DNA from: an uncultured bacterium
GTDB lineage: Bacteria; Bacillota_I; Bacilli_A; RFN20; CAG-826
DNA length: 64,000 nucleotides
Direction of reading: 5' to 3'
Assembly: GCA_949299195.1 (NCBI GenBank)
Contig: CASFZN010000020.1
Span: 112,903 to 176,902 of the forward strand
The translations under genes were made by a program, and so were the position numbers. Below are positions 26,688 through 36,657 of the stretch, piece after piece; the stretch's first letter is position 1; every line of letters begins with the position of its first letter. A model generated the notes under the pieces. It worked only from the letters and a program-made list of their open reading frames with translations. It ran no database searches and was not told the DNA's origin.

Positions 26688-28021
26688 CTTTTGGCTTCTT
26701 CTTTAAACTTTTTATCTAAAGTACTTCTAATTTGTTTTTTGATCTTTTCTCTTTTATGATCATGAACAATTTTTTCAATATCTCTTTTTCTTTTTTTCTT
26801 ATAATTTGGTTTAACTTTAGTATCTTTTGTTTTAACTTTATAAGATTTTACTTTGTTTGCTAAATCTTCATCTTTTCTATGTCTATTTTTAACAAAAACG
26901 GGCTTTTGGTCGATTTCTAGTAGATTTCTAGTAATTTTCCAGTAGATTGGTTTAACACCTATATTGATTAATTCTCTAGCTTTTTCTACTGTTTCATTAT
27001 TATAAAAGACATATGAATTACCGGTTTTTCCATTTCTAGCAGTTCTTCCAGCACGGTGGAAATAATATTCTAAATTATTAGGAATATCGACACTTAAAAC
27101 ATCACTAACATCTTCAACATCAATTCCTCTTGCTCCAACATCTGAACAAACTAAAACTTGGAATTCATTATTATTAGTTCTTCTTAGCATCGATCTTCTT
27201 TCTCTTTGAGATAAATCTCCCGAAATAATTCCACAATTAACTTTTTTACTTCTTAAATGTGAATAAATCTCGGCAACCAAAGTCTTTTTATTGGCAAATA
27301 TAAATAATAAGAAAGGATTAACGTTTTCTAAGAAAACATCGATACTTTCAAAAACATCCATATGTTTTGTATTTACAAAATAATGAGTAATTTTATCGTT
27401 TAGTCCTTTATTTAAATCGATAATTGTCGTTTCTTTAATGTTTTTTCTTAAAAAATCCCTAGTTTGTTGTGAAATAGTAGCACTAAAAACTAATATTTGA
27501 GGATTATCAATATTATCAATGATTCTTTCAACGTCATTAAAGAATCCTTGTTCTGCTAACATGTCTACTTCATCCAAAACCACTGTCTTAATATTTGAAA
27601 AATCAAAACTATAATCTTTAAGAATTGAAGATAATCTTCCGGGAGTTGAAATAATAATTTGAGAAGACTTATTTAAATCTTCTAAGTTTCTTGTAAAATC
27701 AATGCCGCTTGTAATTAATTTTGTCGATAAATTAGGGTAAAATTCTTTAAATTCTTTTAAAAATGAATAGGTTTGTAATGCTAATTCTTTAGTAGGAGAA
27801 ATAATTAAAGCTTGAGTGCCTAAATTAAAATCCAACCCATTTAAAATTGGAATTAAAAAAGAGTGAGTTTTACCACTTCCAGTACTACTTTTAACAATTA
27901 AATTTTCTCCCTTTAAAGCCTTAGGAATAACATTGAATTGAACTTCGTTTGCTTCGATATAACCTAATTTATTTAAAGCGACAACTAAATCTTTTTTTAA
28001 ATTAAAACCTTCAAATTTCAT
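26678..28021 (-). CDS. DEAD-box RNA helicase (CshB-like)
   Basis: ATP-dependent RNA helicase. Visible motifs: Q-motif region near residue 20, Walker A SSTGSGKTHSF, PTKELALQ, TPGR, VLDEVDML (DEVD instead of DEAD), SATIS, and the C-terminal RecA motifs CSDVGARGIDVEDV and HRAGRTARNGKTG. A lysine/arginine-rich tail follows from about residue 370. Three phased AGTA units (26919-26944) are inserted in the linker before the tail, encoding YWKITRNLLEID. Confidence 0.93.
   Translation of the reverse strand: MKFEGFNLKKDLVVALNKLGYIEANEVQFNVIPKALKGENLIVKSSTGSGKTHSFLIPILNGLDFNLGTQALIISPTKELALQTYSFLKEFKEFYPNLSTKLITSGIDFTRNLEDLNKSSQIIISTPGRLSSILKDYSFDFSNIKTVVLDEVDMLAEQGFFNDVERIIDNIDNPQILVFSATISQQTRDFLRKNIKETTIIDLNKGLNDKITHYFVNTKHMDVFESIDVFLENVNPFLLFIFANKKTLVAEIYSHLRSKKVNCGIISGDLSQRERRSMLRRTNNNEFQVLVCSDVGARGIDVEDVSDVLSVDIPNNLEYYFHRAGRTARNGKTGNSYVFYNNETVEKARELINIGVKPIYWKITRNLLEIDQKPVFVKNRHRKDEDLANKVKSYKVKTKDTKVKPNYKKKRKRDIEKIVHDHKREKIKKQIRSTLDKKFKEEAKRKK
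26917..26944 (+). repeat. 11-bp phased AGTA array, 3 units (inside the DEAD-box gene)
   Basis: AGTA at 26919, 26930 and 26941. The first 17 bases equal the core CTAGTAGATTTCTAGTA. It is translated as part of a linker. Confidence 0.8.
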
Positions 28022-28063
28022 ACGCCCTATTTTATATTATTCTTCCGATGAATTCATTAAAAA

Positions 28064-28072
28064 TGATAAAAT
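28064..28072 (+). promoter_or_regulatory. extended -10 promoter of ispH, probably leaderless
   Basis: TGATAAAAT is an extended -10 box (TG-N-TAAAAT). The ispH ATG follows after 6 nt, and no SD is present. Confidence 0.5.
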
Positions 28073-28078
28073 ATCAAA

Positions 28079-28954
28079 ATGAACATTAAAGTTTTAAGTG
28101 CTTCTGGATATTGTAATGGAGTTAAAAATGCAATTCGTGTTGCATTAACTTTAAGAAATGATAATCCTGATAAAAAAATAATCATTTTGGGTGAACTTGT
28201 TCATAACGAATTTACTACTAACAAAATAAAAGAAAATAACATCGAAGTTATCGATTTACCATATGATGAAATAATTTTCTATTTATCTAATAATTACGAT
28301 AATAATGCCATTTATTTAGCTTGTGCACATGGCCATTATCACGATTTAGATGAATTAATTAAAAAATATAATTTAACCATTGTTGATGCTACTTGTCCAA
28401 TTGTTAAAAGAATTAATAAAAATTTAGAATCTTTACCAAATGACATAAAAATCTATTATTTTGGTAAAAAAGGTCATAGCGAACAAACTGCTTCTTTTAA
28501 ATATATTGCATTTAAAAATAGCGAATTTATAGATATTAAAACCGAATTTGACCCAATTTTGGAAAATGAAAACGAAGTAATAATAACTAATCAAAGCACA
28601 GTAGATTTGGCTAAGTTTGAAGAAAAAATAGTTTCCAAATATCCAAATATTAAAATAAATAAATTAGATAATTTTTGCCCTGTATTAAAAGAAAGAATGA
28701 AAATTGTTGAAGAAAACCTTGATAAATATGATGTTTTTATTACTATTGGAAGTAAACACAGTTCTAACGCAAATGAACTTTTTAATTTAACTAAAACAAA
28801 ATGTAAAGACTGCTATTTTATCGATTCAATAGACGAATTAACAAGCAATATCATTAACTCTATAAAAAATAAAAAAGTTGCGATTATTTCCGCAACTTCT
28901 ACTAGTGATGAACAAATAGAAATTATTTTAAATTACTTAAACAATTTCAGGTAA
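28079..28954 (+). CDS. ispH: 4-hydroxy-3-methylbut-2-enyl diphosphate reductase
   Basis: Last enzyme of the MEP pathway, a [4Fe-4S] protein that makes IPP and DMAPP. The cluster cysteines are in ASGYCNGVKNAI, DATCPIVKRI and LDNFCPVLKER. Substrate His residues are in LGELVHNEF and CAHGHYHD, and the C-terminal SKHSSNANEL motif is present. The 291 residues are normal. Its last 18 nt overlap the end of the convergent nif3 gene. Confidence 0.96.
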   Translation: MNIKVLSASGYCNGVKNAIRVALTLRNDNPDKKIIILGELVHNEFTTNKIKENNIEVIDLPYDEIIFYLSNNYDNNAIYLACAHGHYHDLDELIKKYNLTIVDATCPIVKRINKNLESLPNDIKIYYFGKKGHSEQTASFKYIAFKNSEFIDIKTEFDPILENENEVIITNQSTVDLAKFEEKIVSKYPNIKINKLDNFCPVLKERMKIVEENLDKYDVFITIGSKHSSNANELFNLTKTKCKDCYFIDSIDELTSNIINSIKNKKVAIISATSTSDEQIEIILNYLNNFR

Positions 28955-29716
28955 AACCTCGTGATCATAAATTATTATATTTAAAGTTGGTTCTATTTCT
29001 AATAGAATCTTTTTAAATTGATACATAAACACTCTTTCTATTTCATGAGGAAGGTCTAAATAATTATACTTATTGGTTATAACTCCTCTTCTTCCATGAT
29101 GAGGAATATCTCCGCTTATAAAGACATCATAGTCTTCATTTTTAGCAATCATATATGAGCGCCATCCGCCTCCACCAACGATAGCCACTTTTTCTACCAT
29201 TTCTTTTCCATATGGTAATAAAATTCCATAAGTTACATTTAATTTATTTTTGGCATATTCAGCAAAATCATAGATATTCATCGGATTTTTTAATCTTCCG
29301 CCCCTAGCCATAGGATCTAAATTTAATGCTCTAACATCTTCTAGTTCTAGCTTTTCAGTTAATGCATCATTCATTCCATCTTTTCCTTCATCAAAATTAG
29401 TATGAAAAGAATAGATAGGAATATTAAGTTCAAGCATCTTAGTAGCTAAAATTAATTTGTTGTTATCGACGCTTGTAACTTCTTTAAAAGTTCCATAAAT
29501 AAATGGATGATGAGTAATAATTAAATCTGTTTTATATAAAATATTATCTTTTTCCATTAAAGACAAAACTTCTTCATCGAAATCTAAACATAAAACGACA
29601 GTTCTTGTATCATCTTTAATTTTACCAATTTGATGTCCACTAAAATCTCCATATTTTCTAGAAATACTTAACGGAAATCTTTTAAACAATTTTCTTAAAA
29701 GTTTTTTAGTATTCAT
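28937..29716 (-). CDS. Nif3-like dinuclear metal centre protein (YqfO/DUF34)
   Basis: A 259-residue Nif3 family protein. The metal-binding histidines are in DLIITHHPFIYG, IYSFHTNFDEG and the C-terminal SGDIPHHGRRG and YLDLPHEIER. Together with trmK it forms a pair found downstream of rpoD in Bacilli. It overlaps trmK by 11 nt. Its biochemical function is still debated. Confidence 0.92.
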   Translation of the reverse strand: MNTKKLLRKLFKRFPLSISRKYGDFSGHQIGKIKDDTRTVVLCLDFDEEVLSLMEKDNILYKTDLIITHHPFIYGTFKEVTSVDNNKLILATKMLELNIPIYSFHTNFDEGKDGMNDALTEKLELEDVRALNLDPMARGGRLKNPMNIYDFAEYAKNKLNVTYGILLPYGKEMVEKVAIVGGGGWRSYMIAKNEDYDVFISGDIPHHGRRGVITNKYNYLDLPHEIERVFMYQFKKILLEIEPTLNIIIYDHEVLPEIV

Positions 29717-30371
29717 TTCTTATCACCTTTTCATTTAGTTTTATTTCTTCTATTAAAGATTGATAATCTTTATGATTATTTTTCAAAATTTCGATAATTT
29801 TCATTAATTTTTTATTATTTTCAATAAGTTTATCGATTAATTCTTGATCTCTTTCTTTAAGTAAAATCGGACCATATTTAATTTCAAAATCACTATATTT
29901 TTTATTTCCTTTTTTAAAAGAAATTATTTCATAAAAGATTCCATCTTCTTTTAAGATTATCTCATCTTCAATATAAAAACCCAAATCTATAAAGAATTTT
30001 CGACATTCGCTAATGTTATTATGTGAATCGATTATAATTTGTTTAGTATTTTTAATTTTTGATACATCTTTAAGGATAATTTTTTTAATATTTTCATACC
30101 CCATTCCTGCCAAAACGATTGCATCATAAATGGATGAATCATAATCATTAATTCCATCAGAAAGCATGGTTTTTACGCCTTTTCCCAAAGTGTTTTTCTT
30201 TAAATTTTCATAAGGTCCGGCCTTATTTTCAACACCGCATAAAGAAATATGAGGATATTTTTCTTTCAAAAGTAACAACAAATATCCATGATCACTTCCT
30301 ACATCAAAAACGCCGTTAATATCTTCTTTTATTAATGATGATAAAAGCTTAATTCTACGTGATATCATCAT
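29706..30371 (-). CDS. trmK: tRNA (adenine-22-N1)-methyltransferase
   Basis: SAM-dependent enzyme that methylates A22 of tRNAs. N-terminal Rossmann motif is GVFDVGSDHGYLLLLLKEK, followed by AGMGYENIKKII, and then a C-terminal coiled coil. It starts with two adjacent ATGs; the second (30368) has the better distance to AAGGAG. It overlaps the sigma factor gene by 17 nt. Confidence 0.92.
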   Translation of the reverse strand: MMISRRIKLLSSLIKEDINGVFDVGSDHGYLLLLLKEKYPHISLCGVENKAGPYENLKKNTLGKGVKTMLSDGINDYDSSIYDAIVLAGMGYENIKKIILKDVSKIKNTKQIIIDSHNNISECRKFFIDLGFYIEDEIILKEDGIFYEIISFKKGNKKYSDFEIKYGPILLKERDQELIDKLIENNKKLMKIIEILKNNHKDYQSLIEEIKLNEKVIRNEY

Positions 30372-31473
30372 AATCTCCTTTTAAATATTCTTTAATTTTA
30401 TGTTTGGCATCAAATTCGATTTGACGAACCCTTTCGCGGGTTAAACCATATTTTTTTCCTATTTCTTCAAGAGTATATTGCTTATCTTTTTTAAAGCCGC
30501 TTCTTAACATTAAAATATCTCTTTCTCTTGCACTTAATTTCATTAGCGCTTTTTCCATAGCATCATGAGATTCGTTTTTATTTAAATAATCAACAGGCCC
30601 TTCTTCATCTTGATTTTTAATTGCATCTTCATATTTAATGGTTGAATCTTCATTTAAAACATCATCAAAAGAAATTGTTGAGTTAGGTAAAGATAAAATA
30701 TCTTGAATTTTATCGATATTTACCTCATGATTTAATTTTTCATAAATCTCTTCAACGCTAGGTTCGCGCTTTAATTCTATGACTAATTCATCTTTAGCGT
30801 TAATTACTTTTCTTTGAAGAGTAACAACATTTAAAGGGAGTCTAATGATTCTTTTATTTTCTGAAATTGTTCTTCGAATTGAGTTTTTAATAGCAACTGT
30901 TGCGTAGGTAGAAAATTTAACATCTTTATTAATATCAAAATTTTTTAATGCATTAATAAGACCGAAAAAACCTTCACTAATTAAGTCTCCAATATCAATT
31001 CCAAAATGAGCATATTCTTTAGCGACGCTAATAACTAATCCCATATTGTTATAAATTACTTCTTCTTCGGCGTTTTTATCGCCTTTTTGAGCTTTTTTAA
31101 TTAATTCGAATTGCTCTTCATAGGATAAATTTTTAGTGTATTGAAAGGAAGAATTGCTTTTTGTATACATTCCAAGCATTCTTTCATAACGCTTATTATT
31201 TTCGTAATCTAAAAGATTTAAATACTCTTCTTCATTTAATAAATTATAGTTTTTAAAGATTAAAAAATCTTTTATTGCTTCTTTTTCTTCTTCAGTTAAA
31301 GAAAAATCATTTAAAAAACTCTCAAGTTCTTTTTTGTTAACGCTTTTTTTAGGATCAAATTTAGAGATAAAATTATCAAAACTAATTAAAAAAGATTCGA
31401 TAAAATCTTCGCTTTTACCGAAACTTTTTAAAGATTTAATTAGATTTTTATAGTGGTTTTTACCTCTTTGCAT
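30355..31473 (-). CDS. second sigma-70 family sigma factor
   Basis: A 372-residue sigma factor encoded 20 nt after rpoD. Region 2 is seen in LISEGFFGLINALKNFDIN and KFSTYATVAIKNSIRRTI, region 3 follows IRLPLNVV, and region 4.2 is YTLEEIGKKYGLTRERVRQI. Compared with the housekeeping factor in the same operon, the WW of [12 protein letters not shown] is replaced by VA, and IRIPVHMV becomes IRLPLNVV, so it probably prefers another -10 sequence. About 120 N-terminal residues are unlike RpoD. No SD is visible before the ATG. Confidence 0.9.
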   Translation of the reverse strand: MQRGKNHYKNLIKSLKSFGKSEDFIESFLISFDNFISKFDPKKSVNKKELESFLNDFSLTEEEKEAIKDFLIFKNYNLLNEEEYLNLLDYENNKRYERMLGMYTKSNSSFQYTKNLSYEEQFELIKKAQKGDKNAEEEVIYNNMGLVISVAKEYAHFGIDIGDLISEGFFGLINALKNFDINKDVKFSTYATVAIKNSIRRTISENKRIIRLPLNVVTLQRKVINAKDELVIELKREPSVEEIYEKLNHEVNIDKIQDILSLPNSTISFDDVLNEDSTIKYEDAIKNQDEEGPVDYLNKNESHDAMEKALMKLSARERDILMLRSGFKKDKQYTLEEIGKKYGLTRERVRQIEFDAKHKIKEYLKGDYDDIT

Positions 31474-31492
31474 AGTTAATTTTTAAAAGATA

Positions 31493-32770
31493 TTATTCAT
31501 CATTTAAATCATCGATGAGTTTAAGCTTATTAGGGTTTTTTAAACGTCTAATAGCTTTAGCTTCAATTTGTCTAATTCTTTCTCTTGTGACTCCAAATTC
31601 CTTACCAACTTCTTCTAAGGTTCTTGGTTTATTATCTTCTAAGCCATAACGTAATTTAATAACTCTTTCTTCTCTTTCACTTAAAGTAGAAAGAACTTTA
31701 TAAAGAGCTTCTCTTTGCATGGATTTAGAAGTAAATTCGGTTGGAGATAAACCGTCTTTATCTTCAACGAAATCTCCTAAATGAGAATCATCTTCCTCAC
31801 CAATTGGAGATTCTAAAGAGACTGGTTCTTGAGCAATTCTTTGAATTTCTCTAATTTTTTCTGGTGGCATTTGTCCGCCCATCGCCTTAGAAATTTCTTC
31901 AGGTGTTGGTTCTCTTCCTAATTCTTGAATAAGTTGTCTTTGATAACGAGTGATTTTATTAATAGTTTCAACCATGTGAACAGGAATTCTAATAGTTCTT
32001 GCTTGGTCGGCAATTGCTCTAGTAATTGCTTGTCTAATCCACCAAGTTGCATAGGTTGAGAATTTAAATCCCTTAGTATAATCAAATTTATCAACAGCCT
32101 TAATTAAACCTAAATTTCCTTCATCGACTAAATCAAGTAAAGGCATACCTCTACCTAAATAATGTTTTGCAATTGAAACGACTAATCTAAGGTTGGAATT
32201 GATAAGTTGATCTTTAGCTTTTTGGTCACCTTGAAGGATTCTAATAGCTAATTCTCTTTCTTCATCAGCTTTTAAAAGTTGGAATCTACCAATGTCTTTT
32301 AAATACAATTTAACACTATCGTTAATTTTTACATCAGTTAATGAATAAGCATCAAAATTGGTAACAGCGTCTAATTCTTCGCTTGATTGACTAAAGTCTT
32401 CATTAAAATCTCCATCCATTAAATCTTCATTAGCTTCCATTTCCATTTCATTTAATGAAGATTCATCAAATTCGATATCATCGATATTTTCATCACTTTC
32501 TAATTTATAACCTAAATTAGCGTAATAATTAAAAATAGCGTCGATTTCGTTTTCATTTAAATCGTATCTTCTAGTTGCTTCAGTAAATTCATATTGAGAA
32601 ATAATCTTAGTATCGGAATTTTCTTCAGCAAATCTTTTTAAAACAGTTTCAAGAGTTTCTATTTCATCTCCCTCTTCTAAATCTTCATCGTTAATTACAC
32701 CTTTTTCTTTTAAGATTTTTTCAACCTTTTTATCAACGATTTGATTTGTTGCTTTAGCGGTTTTTGGCAT
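31493..32770 (-). CDS. rpoD: primary sigma factor RpoD/SigA
   Basis: Housekeeping sigma factor of 425 residues: region 1.1 (residues 1-90), an acidic linker, region 1.2 ([18 protein letters not shown]), region 2 ([37 protein letters not shown]), region 3 and region 4.2 ([20 protein letters not shown]). A strong AAAGGAGG precedes the ATG. It overlaps dnaG by 17 nt in the classic dnaG-rpoD order. Confidence 0.97.
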   Translation of the reverse strand: MPKTAKATNQIVDKKVEKILKEKGVINDEDLEEGDEIETLETVLKRFAEENSDTKIISQYEFTEATRRYDLNENEIDAIFNYYANLGYKLESDENIDDIEFDESSLNEMEMEANEDLMDGDFNEDFSQSSEELDAVTNFDAYSLTDVKINDSVKLYLKDIGRFQLLKADEERELAIRILQGDQKAKDQLINSNLRLVVSIAKHYLGRGMPLLDLVDEGNLGLIKAVDKFDYTKGFKFSTYATWWIRQAITRAIADQARTIRIPVHMVETINKITRYQRQLIQELGREPTPEEISKAMGGQMPPEKIREIQRIAQEPVSLESPIGEEDDSHLGDFVEDKDGLSPTEFTSKSMQREALYKVLSTLSEREERVIKLRYGLEDNKPRTLEEVGKEFGVTRERIRQIEAKAIRRLKNPNKLKLIDDLNDE

Positions 32771-34646
32771 AAACTTTTACCTCCTTTAATGCTTTATTTT
32801 CTTTCACTACTTTCTTTTGCGAATTAATAGTGAGTTTAACCTTTTCAATATCGGATGTGTTTTCATTTTGTCTTAATAATTCACGGTCTAAGGCATCTTT
32901 TGCCTCTTTACATCCTTCGATTAGACGAGATTGAATGAGATTTGAATATTGTTCTACCATTCTTGAGTTAAACATCTTTTTAACCTTAGTTTTTAAATAT
33001 GCATCATCTATTTCGTCTAATAGTTCATTTATTTCAATTTTATTTTCTCCTTTTTTCTTTATATATTTTTTAATAGCACTAAATATTTCATTAGCTTCTT
33101 TATCATAAAATTCATAATTATATAAAAAAATAAAGTAATCTCTGGCTTGTTCGCTGTGAATAATGTAACCAATAATTTGATGTTCTAAATTTTTTAATCT
33201 TGTTATATTGCGACTAGATAATTTCCTTTTTGTTTCTTTTTCGTTATATATAGGAATCTCTTTTTCCCTTTCTTCAATTATCTCTTCACTTTTGATTTCA
33301 TTAAGTGAAGTTTCTTTAGAACTTTCCCTTAATTTTTTTAAATTTAATGTGTCGATGATAGCCTCAGTGCTAAAGCCAGTAATTAAAGATAATTTTTTAA
33401 CGCATTCTTCAAATTCTAATGGATTTAACTTAATTAGCATTGGCTTAATCCAGTTTAATAGTCCTTCTCTTTCTTTAAATGAATCTAAATTATGAGTTTT
33501 TTTATAAAAATTAATTACCCATGTAAATTTATCAATTAATCTAGAAAGATAAGAAACTAAGCCGTTTTCTCCTAAATTAGATAAGATTTCATCACTATCT
33601 TTATAGTTAAATGAAACGTCGTTATTAACCAATTCATAAGGAATATTATTAGCTTCAAACACCTTTATGATTTGATACATTGCTTTTTGCCCTGGGCTAT
33701 CTAAATCAAGACATAATCTAACAGTAACATTTAATTCTTTAATCATTTTTAAATGTTCTTTGGTTAATGCGGTACCCATTAAAGCAATAGCTGAATAAAT
33801 TCCTACTCGATAACAAGCAATAACGTCCATAAATCCTTCAAGTAAATAAACATATCCGCATTTTCTGGCATGATTTTGAGCTTCATAATAGTTATATAGA
33901 ATGTTTGATTTATGGAAAACTAAAGTTTCTGAAGTATTGATATATTTTGCACTAGAAGAATTTTTATCGATAATTCTCGCGCTAAAACCGACAACCTTGT
34001 TATCTTTATTTCTAATAGGAAAAACTACTCTTCCGGCGTTTTTATCTTTTAAATTCGAGTTATTATAATCAACAATTCCCGCATAATCTAATTCTTGATA
34101 AGAATAATTTTTATCAGTGACTAAAAATTTAATAACTTTTTCAGAATCTTTAGGTGCAAATCCAACATTAAAACGAGAAATAACTTCATCATTAAGTCCG
34201 CGATTATGTAAATAAGTTAATCCGTCTCTTGCTTCTTCTTCCTTATATAAATATAAGGAATAATAAGAAGTTAATAATTCTAAAGCGCTTAAAGCTTTTT
34301 CAACCTTTGGATTAGTAACGGTCTTTTTAACTTTATTAAGCTTTGGCTCATCAATTCCTGAAATTTCACATACTCTTTTTGCAGCTTCTAAATAACTTAT
34401 TCGTTCATATTTTTGAACAAAATTAATTGCATTCCCTTTTTCGCCACAACTAAAACATTTAAAAAATTGCTTTTCAGGAGAAACGCTGAAATTTCCTAAA
34501 TTTTTATCATCATGAAAAGGACATAATCCAACAAAATTCTTTCCCCTTTTTTCTAGTTGAACATAATGAGAAACAATGTCGACTATATTAACTTTACTAT
34601 TTATGCGTTGAAATACGCTATCTTGGTTACTACTTAATTTTTCCAA
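32754..34646 (-). CDS. dnaG: DNA primase
   Basis: RNA primer synthesis for replication. N-terminal zinc finger ([23 protein letters not shown] and FSCGEKG, i.e. CxxH...CxxC), the primase core with FNVGFAPK and [21 protein letters not shown], Toprim motif [16 protein letters not shown] and [12 protein letters not shown], and a helical C-terminal helicase-binding domain. Length (630) is normal. It overlaps glyQS by 17 nt. Confidence 0.96.
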   Translation of the reverse strand: MEKLSSNQDSVFQRINSKVNIVDIVSHYVQLEKRGKNFVGLCPFHDDKNLGNFSVSPEKQFFKCFSCGEKGNAINFVQKYERISYLEAAKRVCEISGIDEPKLNKVKKTVTNPKVEKALSALELLTSYYSLYLYKEEEARDGLTYLHNRGLNDEVISRFNVGFAPKDSEKVIKFLVTDKNYSYQELDYAGIVDYNNSNLKDKNAGRVVFPIRNKDNKVVGFSARIIDKNSSSAKYINTSETLVFHKSNILYNYYEAQNHARKCGYVYLLEGFMDVIACYRVGIYSAIALMGTALTKEHLKMIKELNVTVRLCLDLDSPGQKAMYQIIKVFEANNIPYELVNNDVSFNYKDSDEILSNLGENGLVSYLSRLIDKFTWVINFYKKTHNLDSFKEREGLLNWIKPMLIKLNPLEFEECVKKLSLITGFSTEAIIDTLNLKKLRESSKETSLNEIKSEEIIEEREKEIPIYNEKETKRKLSSRNITRLKNLEHQIIGYIIHSEQARDYFIFLYNYEFYDKEANEIFSAIKKYIKKKGENKIEINELLDEIDDAYLKTKVKKMFNSRMVEQYSNLIQSRLIEGCKEAKDALDRELLRQNENTSDIEKVKLTINSQKKVVKENKALKEVKVYAKNR

Positions 34647-35997
34647 ATAAATAATCTCTCAAATCTTTAATATTTACATGTTCTTGAGTCATTGAATCTC
34701 TATCTCTAACAGTAACAAGTCCGGTTGCTTCAGTATCAAAGTCAATTGTTACGCAATAAGGAGTTCCAATTTCATCATTTCTACGATATCTTTTTCCAAT
34801 ACTTCCAGTAGTATCATAAGTAACTCTAAAATATTTCTTTAAATCATTAAAAACATTTAAAGCTTGTTCGTTAAGTTGTTTACTTAAAGGTAAGACTGCA
34901 ACGCTTATAGGAGCAATACATGGATGGAGGTGCATAACTTTTCTAACCTCTCCATTTTCTAAAGTTTCTTCATCATAAGCATCACATACAACCATTAAAA
35001 ATAAACGATCGAGACCCAAAGATGGTTCAATACAATAAGGAACAAAACGTTCATTTTTCTCAGCATCGAAATATTCTAAACTTTCTTTTGAGAATTCTTG
35101 GTGTCTTTTTAAATCATAATCGGTTCTATCAGCAATTCCCCAAATTTCACCCCAACCAAATGGGAATAAATATTCGATATCGCAAGTTGCTTTTGAATAG
35201 AATGCTAATTCTTCTAATTCGTGATCTCTAAAACGAAGATTTTCAGCTTTGATTCCTAAATTTTCAACAAAATTAATGCAGTAATCCTTCCAATATTTAA
35301 ACCATTCTAAGTCGGTTCCAGGTTCACAGAAGAATTCAAGTTCCATTTGCTCGAATTCTCTAGTTCTAAAGGTAAAATTACCTGGAGTAATTTCATTTCT
35401 AAAAGCTTTACCAACATTAGCAATACCAAAAGGTAATTTCTTTCTACTTGTTCTTTGAACATTTTTGAAATTAACGAAAACACCTTGAGCAGTTTCAGGA
35501 CGTAAATAGACTTCGCTAGCACTATCTTCAGTAACGCCCATATGAGTTTTAAACATTAAATTGAATTTTTTAATATCTGTGAAATTGCTTTTCCCACAAT
35601 TTGGACATTTAACTTCTTTTTCTTTAATAAAAGCGTTCATGTCTTCAAAACTCATTCCTTCAACATCAGCATCTTTAAATTGATCGCCAATTAAATCGTC
35701 AGCTCTATATCTAGAGTGACAATTTTTACATTCAATTTGAGGGTCGTTAAAAGTTTGAACGTGTCCTGTCGCAACCCAAACTCTTGGGTTCATTAAAATA
35801 GCGGAATCAATTCCGACGTTATATTCTGAATCTTCAACAAATTTTTTCCACCAAAGATCTTTTAAGTTTTTCTTTAATTGGCTTCCTAAAGGACCATAAT
35901 CCCATGTATTAGCAAGTCCACCATAAATTTGGCTTCCTTGATAAACATAGCCTGTAGTTTGTAAATGTGTAACTAATTTCTCAAACTTATTTTCCAT
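34630..35997 (-). CDS. glyQS: glycyl-tRNA synthetase (alpha2 type)
   Basis: Class II homodimeric glycyl-tRNA synthetase: motif 1 region QIYGGLANTWDYGPLG, motif 2 GKAFRNEITPGNFTFRTREF, motif 3 PSLGLDRLFLMV, and a C-terminal anticodon-binding domain (KYFRVTYDTTGSIGKRYRRND). The insertion carries CKNCH and CPNC zinc pairs. The SD is AGGAGA. It heads the glyQS-dnaG-rpoD transcript. Confidence 0.96.
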   Translation of the reverse strand: MENKFEKLVTHLQTTGYVYQGSQIYGGLANTWDYGPLGSQLKKNLKDLWWKKFVEDSEYNVGIDSAILMNPRVWVATGHVQTFNDPQIECKNCHSRYRADDLIGDQFKDADVEGMSFEDMNAFIKEKEVKCPNCGKSNFTDIKKFNLMFKTHMGVTEDSASEVYLRPETAQGVFVNFKNVQRTSRKKLPFGIANVGKAFRNEITPGNFTFRTREFEQMELEFFCEPGTDLEWFKYWKDYCINFVENLGIKAENLRFRDHELEELAFYSKATCDIEYLFPFGWGEIWGIADRTDYDLKRHQEFSKESLEYFDAEKNERFVPYCIEPSLGLDRLFLMVVCDAYDEETLENGEVRKVMHLHPCIAPISVAVLPLSKQLNEQALNVFNDLKKYFRVTYDTTGSIGKRYRRNDEIGTPYCVTIDFDTEATGLVTVRDRDSMTQEHVNIKDLRDYLFGKIK

Positions 35998-36019
35998 AAA
36001 TATCTCCTAAATCTTCTAT

Positions 36020-36047
36020 ATTTTATAAAAAATAAGTCGCTTGTCAA
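36020..36047 (-). promoter_or_regulatory. sigma-A promoter of the glyQS-dnaG-rpoD operon
   Basis: On the - strand TTGACA (36047-36042), a 16-bp spacer and TAAAAT (36025-36020), just upstream of glyQS. The -35 hexamer is part of a small palindrome (TTGTC-AATA-GACAA). Confidence 0.7.
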
Positions 36048-36063
36048 TAGACAATGAGTGAAC

Positions 36064-36657
36064 TTACAAATTATTTATATTCTTATAAGATTCAAGGTGA
36101 ATATCGAGATTAAATGCAAGAATTTTTGATAATAAATTAAAATATTTTCTAAAGTTATTTTTATCAATATTTTCGTTTAGCATTACATCCTTATTTAATA
36201 ATATAAATTCTTCTTCGTTTCTAGGATCCATTCCTAAAATCTTTAAAATATTGATATAAATAACTAAGCATTCATAAAAATGATTCCTTTCTTTAGAATC
36301 AATATTTTTGATTTCTTTTAATAAAAAATCATATAAACCTGTAAAATCTATTGTTTCTTTATATTCATTTAAGTAACTTAAAAGTTCATTCAAAAAATCG
36401 ATGATTATAAGTTTATTAAAATCATCATAGGTGTTTTTTAAGAAAAAAGTTTGATTAAAGGCACTTAATTTATAATATTTTTGCCCACCCTTATAGATTC
36501 TAAATTCACCACCAGAAAACTTGTTTATATTTTCTTTAATATAAACATTTTTACTAACTTGTACTGATTCGATATTGTTATTAGTCAAAATATTAATGAT
36601 ATTATCGCTTTCTTTATATTTAGAAATCGAAATAATAATTCCATTAATTAATTCCAT
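36064..36657 (-). CDS. recO: DNA repair protein RecO, short form
   Basis: RecO loads RecA on single-stranded DNA with RecR. The N-terminal OB-fold (GIIISISKYKESDNIINIL; FSGGEFRIYKGGQKYYKL) and the helical second domain are recognisable. At 197 residues it is about 50 shorter than usual, and the C-terminal zinc finger is missing. The position after era is typical, and its start adjoins the era stop. Confidence 0.85.
   Translation of the reverse strand: MELINGIIISISKYKESDNIINILTNNNIESVQVSKNVYIKENINKFSGGEFRIYKGGQKYYKLSAFNQTFFLKNTYDDFNKLIIIDFLNELLSYLNEYKETIDFTGLYDFLLKEIKNIDSKERNHFYECLVIYINILKILGMDPRNEEEFILLNKDVMLNENIDKNNFRKYFNLLSKILAFNLDIHLESYKNINNL

Noticed and set aside
28906-28918. Additional AGTA element in ispH (TCTACTAGTG)
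   Set aside because: Only a single TACT unit is present, with no phased neighbour; it encodes the family's conserved end region.
35997-36063. T-box leader before glyQS
   Set aside because: The promoter's -10 box lies about 22 nt before the start codon, so there is no room for a T-box structure.
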